From: Oscillospiraceae bacterium
GTDB taxonomy: Bacteria; Bacillota; Clostridia; Oscillospirales; Ruminococcaceae
Assembly (NCBI GenBank): GCA_019423445.1
Contig: JAHZBJ010000125.1
Coordinates: 1 to 5,767, forward strand
Direction: 5' to 3'
DNA length: 5,767 nt
In this document: piece after piece, positions 1 through 5,004 of the stretch
How the letters are laid out: each line of letters starts with the position of its first letter
Position numbering within the stretch: the stretch's first letter is position 1
Translations under genes and position numbers: made by a program
The notes under the pieces: generated by a model
Database searches by the model: none
Seen by the model: the letters and a program-made list of their open reading frames with translations, nothing else
What the model was told of the DNA's origin: nothing

Positions 1-500
1 CTGTTCTGGTTGCGATTTTCATGTACCGCACCCGCTGGGGCTACGCCATCCGGATGATTGGTATCAATAAGGACTTTTCCAAGTACTCCGGCATCAAGGT
101 AGGCGCCATCATCGTCCTGTCCCAGGTGGTGGGCGGCTTTATCTCCGGCATGAGCGGCTCCATCGAGGTCCTGGGACGCTTTGACACCTTCCTGTGGCGG
201 GAGCTCCCCGGCTACGGCTGGACCGGTGTCACCATCGCCATCCTGGCCAAAAACAACCCCGTCTATGTCCCCATCGCGGCCTTCTTTATGGCCTATCTGG
301 AGCGCGGCTGCGAGCTAATGCGTACCTTCGCCGGCGTTCCCGCGGAGATGCTGGACATCATCCAGGCCGTCATCTTCCTCTTCTTCGCCGCCGAGCAGTT
401 CCTGGCGGGCTACCGTCAGAAGATCGTGGTCCGGGGCGCCAAGGAGGAGCTGGCCCGGCAGACCGCCGCCAGCCCCACGGAGAAAGGAGCGAATGCCTGA
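1..500 (+). CDS. ABC transporter permease, nucleoside/simple-sugar type (C-terminal part)
   Basis: Inner-membrane permease subunit of a BMP-family (nucleoside-type) ABC importer. The gene enters from the left edge: the first full codon is at position 3, the frame is open to the edge, and 165 residues are visible before the TGA at 498-500. The ATG at 21 is internal, not a start. The segment YAIRMIGIN, followed by YSGIK and a glycine-rich hydrophobic stretch, is the cytoplasmic coupling-loop motif of the BPD_transp_2 permease family, and its counterpart (QIRAVGENS) occurs in the next gene. Hydrophobic segments follow around GAIIVLSQVVGGFISG, VTIAILAKNN...AAFFMAYL and IIQAVIFLFFAAEQFLAGY, then a charged cytoplasmic tail. 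The features resemble YufP/NupP/RnsC as recalled. The product should dimerise with the next gene's permease. Substrate is inferred from the downstream nucleoside hydrolases; a sugar or other purine-like substrate is not excluded. Confidence 0.9.
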   Translation, partial: VLVAIFMYRTRWGYAIRMIGINKDFSKYSGIKVGAIIVLSQVVGGFISGMSGSIEVLGRFDTFLWRELPGYGWTGVTIAILAKNNPVYVPIAAFFMAYLERGCELMRTFAGVPAEMLDIIQAVIFLFFAAEQFLAGYRQKIVVRGAKEELARQTAASPTEKGANA

Positions 501-1444
501 TGTTTGAACAGCTTATGACCAGCGTGATGAAGGCTGACTTCTGGTTTTCCGTCATCCGCATCACCGCTCCCATCCTCTTCGCGGCCCTGGCCGCCGTCAT
601 CGCCGAAAAGGCCGGCGTCACCAACATCGGTCTGGAAGGCATTATGATGATCGCCGCCCTCTTCGGTACCCTGTTCAGCTACTGGACCCAGAACTGGCTT
701 ATCGGCGTGCTGGGAGCCATGGCGGTGGGTACCCTCATCGGCCTGATGATCGGCTTCTTCGCCCTGAAACTGAAAACCGACATTATCCTGGCCGGTATCG
801 CCGTCAACATGATCGGCAGCGGAGGGACCATCTTCCTCCTCTACCTCTTTACCGGCCTGCGGGGAAATACCGGCGAGCTTACCACCCCTGCCATGCTGAT
901 CCCCAGAGTGGATATCCCCCTGCTGAAGGATATCCCCATCCTGGGAGAAGTCCTCTCCGGGCATTCCGTCCTCACCTATGTTGCATTCCTGCTGGTGTTC
1001 CTCACCTGGGTTCTCCTCTACAAAACCCCTATGGGGCTGCAGATCCGGGCCGTGGGCGAGAACTCCAACGCTGCTGACAGCGTAGGCGTCAGCGTTCTCA
1101 AGATCAGCTATATCGCCTTGGGCCTTTCCGGGGCCCTGTCCGGCCTGGGCGGCGCATATATGTCCATGTACTACGCCCAGAGCTGGAACTCCGGCATGGT
1201 GGCCGGGCGCGGATTCATCGCTCTGGCGGCCCAGGCCATGGGCCGCGGGGAGCCGGTGGGGACCATGCTGTCCTCCCTCCTCTTCGGACTGGCCAACGCC
1301 CTGAAGAACAAGATGGAGGGTATGCAGGGCCTCAGCTCTTACCTGGTGGCCTCCATTCCCTACGTCATCACCATCCTGGGCCTTACGATATACGCCATCA
1401 TTACCCTGAAGAAACACAAGAAGGTCCAAAAGGCAGCTCAATAA
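500..1444 (+). CDS. ABC transporter permease, nucleoside type (YufQ/NupQ/RnsD-like)
   Basis: Second integral-membrane subunit of the same importer, 314 residues, complete and of normal family length (about 300-320). Its ATG overlaps the previous stop by one base (TGATG), and an AAAGGAG ribosome site lies at 483-489, ten bases upstream; this indicates translational coupling. The open frame extends left to 194, but that part is out of frame with, and a shadow of, the first permease. The N-terminal signature APILFAALAAVIAEKAG (24-39) followed by TNIGLEG (41-47) is highly characteristic of this permease subfamily. The coupling-loop motif is QIRAVGENSNAADSVGV (181-197), followed by a glycine-rich helix (about 202-224), and GRGFIALAAQAMGRGEP lies at 236-252. 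Roughly eight hydrophobic segments are visible, with a lysine-rich C-terminal tail (KKHKK). Nucleoside specificity is inferred from subfamily and neighbours, not read directly. Confidence 0.93.
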   Translation: MFEQLMTSVMKADFWFSVIRITAPILFAALAAVIAEKAGVTNIGLEGIMMIAALFGTLFSYWTQNWLIGVLGAMAVGTLIGLMIGFFALKLKTDIILAGIAVNMIGSGGTIFLLYLFTGLRGNTGELTTPAMLIPRVDIPLLKDIPILGEVLSGHSVLTYVAFLLVFLTWVLLYKTPMGLQIRAVGENSNAADSVGVSVLKISYIALGLSGALSGLGGAYMSMYYAQSWNSGMVAGRGFIALAAQAMGRGEPVGTMLSSLLFGLANALKNKMEGMQGLSSYLVASIPYVITILGLTIYAIITLKKHKKVQKAAQ

Positions 1445-1453
1445 CCAACCACA

Positions 1454-1482
1454 GCCCGCAGGGGGCGGCCCCCCTTGCGGGC
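1454..1482 (+). other. GC-rich intercistronic stem-loop between transporter and hydrolase genes
   Basis: GCCCGCA (1454-1460) pairs with TGCGGGC (1476-1482). The stem continues with a G-U pair and four G-C pairs (1462-1465 with 1471-1474), closing on a five-base loop, for about 12 pairs in total. No T-run follows, so it is not a classic intrinsic terminator. It lies 10 bases after the permease stop and 27 bases before the hydrolase start. Plausible roles are 3'-end protection or processing that sets different transporter and hydrolase transcript levels; this is inference from structure and position. Confidence 0.55.
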
Positions 1483-1495
1483 AATCCATGTCCTT

Positions 1496-1501
1496 GGGGG
1501 T
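1496..1501 (+). promoter_or_regulatory. Ribosome binding site deciding a TTG start
   Basis: GGGGGT ends eight bases before the TTG at 1510. It can pair with the 16S rRNA tail as GGAGGT with one G-U wobble. An in-frame TAG at 1501-1503 blocks any earlier start, and later ATG codons would remove the metal-binding aspartates, so the TTG with this weak site is the only sensible start. Confidence 0.6.
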
Positions 1502-1509
1502 AGATCAAT

Positions 1510-2457
1510 TTGAAGGAAACAAAGCGTATCCCCGTCATCCTGGACGGCGACCCCGGCCATGACGACGCTATCGCGTGGGTGCTGGCAAACGCCTCTCCCA
1601 CCCTGGATATCCGGGCCGTCACCTCGGTGTGCGGCAACCAGATCATTGAAAAGACCACTTATAACGCCATGCGGATTATGACCCTCATCGGTCTCCATGT
1701 TCCCATGGCCAAGGGGGTGGACAACCCCCTGATTGCCAACCCCATTATCGCCCCGGTGGTCCACGGAAAATCGGGTTTGGACGGCCCCGCCCTGCCGGAA
1801 CCGGACTTTGAGATCAGCCCTCCTTCCGCCGTGGAGGTGATGGCCAAGTTCATCGCCGACAGCGATGAACCGGTACCCCTCCTCCCCCCCGGTCCCCTTA
1901 CCAACGTTGCGGGACTGCTCCTGGCCCACCCGGAACTCCGGGAAAAGATCGCCCGGATCTCCATTATGGGCGGCGGCATCCAAATGGGCAACTGGACCCC
2001 CGCTGCTGAATTCAACATCCTGGTGGATCCTCAATCCGCCAAACTGGTGTTCCACTCCGGCATTCCCATCATCATGGCCGGGTTGGACGTCACCGAAAAG
2101 GCTCTGGTCTGCCCCGCCGATTTTGACCGTATCCGGGCGGTGGGCAACAAGGTCGCGGTGACGGTGGCCGACTGGCTGGAGTTCTTCTACCAATTCCACA
2201 AAACCATGGACTACCCAGGCGCTCCCATCCACGACGCCGTGGCGGTAGCCGCGCTGGTAAAACCGGAAATCCTCACCATGCGGGAGATGTACGTGGACGT
2301 GGAAACCTGCGGCGACTACTGTATGGGCTGCACCGTAGGAGACTGGTTCGGCACCAGCGGCCACGCTCCCAACGCCACCGTACTCCTGGACATCGACCGG
2401 GAAGCTTTTGTGGACCTGCTGGTGGACGCGGTCCGGACTTATGGGGAGGGGAATTGA
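1510..2457 (+). CDS. rihA: Ribonucleoside hydrolase, RihA-like (TTG start)
   Basis: Cytoplasmic Ca-dependent N-ribohydrolase that splits a ribonucleoside into free base and ribose; 315 residues, a normal family length. The N-terminal metal motif DGDPGHDD (D12, D14, D18, D19) is complete. HGKSGLDGPALPEP (85-98), GPLTN (128-132), IMGGG (152-156), NWTPAAEFN (161-169) with D173, and the active-site His-Asp pair H241-D242 are all present. The His places it with group I (inosine/uridine-type) enzymes rather than the Cys or Trp types. The NWTPAAEFN and GLDGPALPEP blocks match E. coli RihA as recalled, which prefers cytidine and uridine; specificity here is inferred and purine substrates remain possible. 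PPGPLTN replaces the usual small residue before GPLTN with Pro. The gene follows the permeases by 65 bases and abuts the next hydrolase directly, supporting a nucleoside import-and-cleave operon. Confidence 0.93.
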   Translation: MKETKRIPVILDGDPGHDDAIAWVLANASPTLDIRAVTSVCGNQIIEKTTYNAMRIMTLIGLHVPMAKGVDNPLIANPIIAPVVHGKSGLDGPALPEPDFEISPPSAVEVMAKFIADSDEPVPLLPPGPLTNVAGLLLAHPELREKIARISIMGGGIQMGNWTPAAEFNILVDPQSAKLVFHSGIPIIMAGLDVTEKALVCPADFDRIRAVGNKVAVTVADWLEFFYQFHKTMDYPGAPIHDAVAVAALVKPEILTMREMYVDVETCGDYCMGCTVGDWFGTSGHAPNATVLLDIDREAFVDLLVDAVRTYGEGN

Positions 2458-3381
2458 ATGAGCAAGCGTATTCCTGTCATCATCGACTGCGACCCCGGCT
2501 GCGATGACGCCGCGGCCCTGCTGCTGGCTTTCCGCAGCCCTGAGCTGGATGTCCGGGGCATCACCACCGTCTCAGGAAATGTCCCCCTGGAAAAAACCAC
2601 CCGGAACGCCCTGCGTCTCTGCGAGGTCATCGGCACCGATGTCCCTGTTTCTGCCGGCGCCTCCAAACCCATGTTCTGCGAAGCGGTCTACGCCACCCAT
2701 GTCCATGGAGAGGACGGGCTCCAGGGGGCGCCTCTGCCGGAACCCCAAAAGCAGGTCACCGGCCTTCACGCCTGGGACGCCATTTACCGGGAGGCAGTGG
2801 CCACGGATGGAGAGCTCCAGATTATCGCTGTGGGCCCCCTCACCAACCTGGGGATCGCCTTGGCAAAGTACAGCGACCTTGCGAAACGCATCCGGCGCAT
2901 CGTCATCATGGGGGGCGCCGCCGTGGGGGGAAATGTCACCCCATGCGCCGAGTTCAACATTTACGTGGACCCGGAAGCAGCTGATATCGTCTTGAAATCC
3001 GGCATCCCCATGGTGGTCTGCGGCCTGGACGTCACCCTGAAAGCCTACCTTACCGCGGAGGAGATTCATGAAATCGGCGCCCTGGGAACACCCCAGGCGA
3101 AACTCTTCGAGGCCCTCACTGCCACCAACTGCGAGAAGCGCTTCTGCCCTGCTGGGGCTCCTCTCCACGACCCGGCAGCCGTCCTCTGCGCCGCCGACGA
3201 CAGCATCTTCACCACCCAGCAGTGCTGGATGCGGGTGGAAACCGCCGGTACCATCACCCGGGGCAAGACCGTCACCGACTGCTACAGCGACGCCCAGAAG
3301 GATCCCAACATCACTTTGGTCCTGGATGTGGACCGGGAGAAATTCGCCGCCCGGGTGAAGGAAATCCTGGCACGGTACTGA
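2458..3381 (+). CDS. Second nucleoside hydrolase (inosine/uridine-preferring family)
   Basis: A 307-residue paralogue of the preceding enzyme, complete and full length. The metal motif DCDPGCDD (D10, D12, D16, D17), HVHGEDGL (81-88), GPLTN (126-130), IMGGA (150-154), GNVTPCAEFN (158-167) with D171, and the catalytic pair H237-D238 in GAPLHDP are intact, so an active group I nucleoside N-ribohydrolase is expected. The ATG starts on the base after the upstream TGA, and the ribosome site GGGGAGGGG (2443-2451) lies inside the previous gene's end, giving tight coupling. The two copies differ clearly outside the motifs, notably in the region before the catalytic His (220-235 here: TATNCEKRFCPAG, versus YQFHKTMDYPG in the first). 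This region shapes the base pocket in known structures, so different base preferences are likely. The protein is rich in Cys (for example C15, C163, C188, C225, C230). No specific orthologue (RihB or RihC) is assigned. Confidence 0.93.
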   Translation: MSKRIPVIIDCDPGCDDAAALLLAFRSPELDVRGITTVSGNVPLEKTTRNALRLCEVIGTDVPVSAGASKPMFCEAVYATHVHGEDGLQGAPLPEPQKQVTGLHAWDAIYREAVATDGELQIIAVGPLTNLGIALAKYSDLAKRIRRIVIMGGAAVGGNVTPCAEFNIYVDPEAADIVLKSGIPMVVCGLDVTLKAYLTAEEIHEIGALGTPQAKLFEALTATNCEKRFCPAGAPLHDPAAVLCAADDSIFTTQQCWMRVETAGTITRGKTVTDCYSDAQKDPNITLVLDVDREKFAARVKEILARY

Positions 3382-3428
3382 GGAACGGTCCTCCGCTTTT
3401 TATCTATTTCCCGGAACAACATCCCCGA

Positions 3429-3472
3429 AAAAAACAGAGCCGGAAACCTGTGGGTTTCCGGCTCTGTTTTTT
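3429..3472. terminator. Bidirectional intrinsic terminator between convergent genes
   Basis: CAGAGCCGGAAACC (3435-3448) is perfectly complementary to GGTTTCCGGCTCTG (3453-3466), with a TGTG loop. Six A precede and six T follow the stem, so the hairpin is followed by a U-run on both strands (20 perfect pairs if the A/T tracts pair). It ends transcription of the hydrolase operon (stop at 3381) and of the aldo/keto reductase, whose TAA lies one base away at 3474-3476. Confidence 0.95.
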
Positions 3473-3473
3473 C

Positions 3474-4628
3474 TTATGATTCCCGCCAGCCGTCCAACCG
3501 TTCCCGGGCGGTACGGAGAGCCTGGATCACCGGGATATGCTGAGGACACTTCTTCTCGCAGGCGCCGCAGGCCACGCAGTGGGCGGCGTCCTTCCCCGCC
3601 CGCCGGGTGAGCATATAGGCGCGGCTGGGATTGTCGAAGTTCTCAAAACGCATCCCGTCGTTGTACTTCTGGAAGATGCCGGGGATATCCACCCCCTTGG
3701 GACAGGGCAGGCAGTACTCGCACCCGGTACAGGGAACGGTAACTCTGCTCTCATAGGCCGCTTTGACCCGGCGCAGCAGTTCATGGTCCTCCTGGGAAAG
3801 ACAGCCTGGAACCATGTCTTCTGCCGAGAAGATCCGGATATTATCCTTCAGCTGCTCCATGGTGGTCATACCGCTTAGGATACAGCTGACCTGGGGGTAG
3901 TCCGCCAGGAAACGGAAGGCCCATTCTGCAGGAGAACGCTTGACAGGATGCTGGTCATAGATGGCCTGGACATAGCTGGGGCTGCTGGCCAGCCCTCCGC
4001 CCCGGAGAGGTTCCATAATCACCAGAGCGGTTCCCTGCTGTCCTGCCAGGCGCATTCCCTCCAGAGTAACCTCTTTATCGGTATCCAACAGATTATGCTG
4101 CACCTGGCACATAGCCCAAGGATAGTATTCCAGGATCTCCCGGAAGGTTTCAAATCCACCATGGTAGGAAAACGCGATATTGCGGATCAGGCCCTCCTGG
4201 CGGAACTTCTCATACTCCCCGATGATGTCCCTGCTCTTGATTTCCTCCCATTGAGGGGCCTGGATATTGTGGATCAGGTAAACGTCCAGGTAGTCGGTGC
4301 GGAGCTTTTTCAGGGTATTCTCCAGATTGCGGCGAATCTCCCCCTGGGTGGTCATAGCGGAAAAAGGCTGTTTGGTAACCACCTTCACCTGGTCACGGAT
4401 TCCCTCCAGGGCTTCCCCCAGCACCTCCTCACTGGTGTAGTTGTGGTAGGTAAGGGCGGTATCGAAATAATTGATGCCGTGATCCGCCGCATAGCGAATG
4501 ATCTCATAAGCCTTCTCTCGGTCCACTTCCACCGAACCGTCGGGGTTGGTCTTTCTGGGCAGGCGCATACATCCCATACCCAGCAATGAAACGTCAAAAC
4601 CCGCTTTTCCATAGGGGCGGTACTGCAT
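3474..4628 (-). CDS. Aldo/keto reductase with C-terminal double [4Fe-4S] ferredoxin domain
   Basis: Predicted soluble oxidoreductase of 384 residues. Residues 1 to about 270 form the AKR barrel: MQYRPYGKAGFDVSLLGMG start, catalytic tetrad D56 (in YFDTA), Y61, K86 (VTKQP) and H120 (LIHN), and an NADPH-site-like ILSGMTTMEQLKDN (250-263). The C-terminal part has C300, C303, C306, C309 (CTGCEYCLPCP) and C351, C354, C357, C361 (CVACGACEKKCP), enough for two [4Fe-4S] clusters. This fused architecture is common in anaerobic Clostridia, where the physiological carbonyl substrate is generally unknown; the clusters suggest electron exchange with ferredoxin-like partners (inference). The frame is open upstream to 4868, but the start at 4628 is chosen because homology begins there, an AGAAAGGA site precedes it, and the extension is AT-rich with no recognisable domain. 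It converges on the nucleoside operon and diverges from the radical SAM gene, so it is probably monocistronic. Confidence 0.93.
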   Translation of the reverse strand: MQYRPYGKAGFDVSLLGMGCMRLPRKTNPDGSVEVDREKAYEIIRYAADHGINYFDTALTYHNYTSEEVLGEALEGIRDQVKVVTKQPFSAMTTQGEIRRNLENTLKKLRTDYLDVYLIHNIQAPQWEEIKSRDIIGEYEKFRQEGLIRNIAFSYHGGFETFREILEYYPWAMCQVQHNLLDTDKEVTLEGMRLAGQQGTALVIMEPLRGGGLASSPSYVQAIYDQHPVKRSPAEWAFRFLADYPQVSCILSGMTTMEQLKDNIRIFSAEDMVPGCLSQEDHELLRRVKAAYESRVTVPCTGCEYCLPCPKGVDIPGIFQKYNDGMRFENFDNPSRAYMLTRRAGKDAAHCVACGACEKKCPQHIPVIQALRTARERLDGWRES

Positions 4629-4638
4629 GAATCCATCA

Positions 4639-4646
4639 TCCTTTCT
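4639..4646 (-). promoter_or_regulatory. Ribosome binding site for the aldo/keto reductase
   Basis: On the minus strand AGAAAGGA ends ten bases before the ATG at 4628-4626. Two other ATGs just upstream (4639 and 4636) are in another frame. The site supports starting the 384-residue protein here and not at the upstream end of the open frame. Confidence 0.6.
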
Positions 4647-4746
4647 TTGTTTCCCCGTTTTTCCAGAATAAAGCTCCGCCTCCGAATCATTTTCCAGCAC
4701 TTTCTTCCAAAAGTGTTGGGAATTCTTCGTAGGTATTCTTATTTTT

Positions 4747-4775
4747 ATCTTATCACACAAAAGGTCCGTTGTACA
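4747..4775 (-). promoter_or_regulatory. Candidate sigma-A promoter for the aldo/keto reductase
   Basis: On the minus strand TGTACA (4775-4770, 4 of 6 to TTGACA) is followed after 17 bases by TAAGAT (4752-4747, 4 of 6 to TATAAT), preceded by TGA, an extended -10 element. Transcription would start near 4740, leaving a leader of about 110 bases. The match is moderate, and other A/T-rich hexamers nearby could serve instead. Confidence 0.35.
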
Positions 4776-4936
4776 CGGAAACATTGATAACCCGGATTCA
4801 AAAATCAAACGCCGCTGGATTCTTATGGCTTTCTCTGACAGAACGCCCGGCCCCCGCCTTATGGCCAAGATGCTGCCGTCTTTTTCCAGCAGAAATCTAT
4901 TATTTTTCCCTTCTCCCTACTGGCAGTCATTTCCTC

Positions 4937-4965
4937 TTGACACTCTAAGCAGGGAGAAGTAAAAT
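4937..4965 (+). promoter_or_regulatory. Strong sigma-A promoter of the radical SAM gene
   Basis: A perfect TTGACA (4937-4942), a 17-base spacer and TAAAAT (4960-4965, 5 of 6) form a near-consensus promoter. The predicted transcription start is near 4972, leaving a leader of about 33 bases to the TTG start at 5005. A promoter this strong would fit a gene held down by a repressor, which agrees with the LexA box immediately downstream. Confidence 0.8.
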
Positions 4966-4971
4966 GATATA

Positions 4972-4983
4972 GAACAAACGTTC
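4972..4983 (+). promoter_or_regulatory. LexA (DinR-type) SOS operator
   Basis: GAACAAACGTTC fits the Firmicutes LexA core GAAC-RNRY-GTTC at every position (R=A, N=A, R=A, Y=C). Only the flanking bases of the longer consensus differ (A at 4971, T at 4984). It begins six bases after the -10 element and covers the predicted transcription start, a position where bound LexA would block initiation. The functional assignment is inference from this match, its placement and the DNA-repair link of the gene behind it. Confidence 0.72.
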
Positions 4984-4990
4984 TTTTGAA

Positions 4991-5004
4991 GGGAGGGGCC
5001 CCTC
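4991..5004 (+). promoter_or_regulatory. Ribosome binding site embedded in a 12-base palindrome
   Basis: GGGAGGGG (4991-4998) contains GGAGG ending eight bases before the TTG at 5005, the ideal spacing; the ATG at 5014 would be 17 bases away. The site overlaps the perfect palindrome GAGGGGCCCCTC (4993-5004), which could fold on itself (GAGG/CCTC around GGCC) or be a protein site. The positioning favours TTG as start codon. Confidence 0.6.

Larger units (their letters stand above)
4629..5004. other. Divergent intergenic region, AT-richer than the flanking genes
   Basis: These 376 bases separate two divergent genes. On the minus strand they hold a candidate promoter and a roughly 110-base leader for the reductase. 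A small hairpin (CACTTT/AAAGTG, around 4699-4717) lies in that leader. On the plus strand they hold the strong promoter, LexA box and ribosome site of the radical SAM gene. Positions about 4790-4930 show no feature I can support. No tRNA, riboswitch or coding signal was recognised. Confidence 0.7.

Noticed and set aside
194..499. Long in-frame extension upstream of the second permease.
   Set aside because: It overlaps the first permease in another frame and its translation (Arg/Gly/Pro-rich) is typical of a GC-rich shadow; the ATG at 500 has the proper ribosome site and family N-terminus.
1454..1482. The intercistronic hairpin as an intrinsic terminator.
   Set aside because: No T-run follows the stem, and the downstream hydrolases fit functionally in the same operon.
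416..1489. Long minus-strand open frame (357 codons) opposite the second permease.
   Set aside because: Low-complexity His/Gly/Glu/Gln-rich translation with no family match; an antisense shadow of a well-supported membrane protein.
1438..2364. Long minus-strand open frame opposite the first nucleoside hydrolase.
   Set aside because: Composition (His/Gly/Val-rich) and lack of motifs mark it as an antisense shadow of a gene with full catalytic motifs.
3948..4589. 213-codon plus-strand open frame inside the aldo/keto reductase.
   Set aside because: Antisense to a strongly supported gene, no recognisable domain and no ribosome site.
4629..4868. 80-residue N-terminal extension of the aldo/keto reductase frame up to the ATG at 4868.
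   Set aside because: The stretch is AT-rich, has no domain or signal peptide, contains a candidate promoter, and family homology plus a ribosome site point to the start at 4628.
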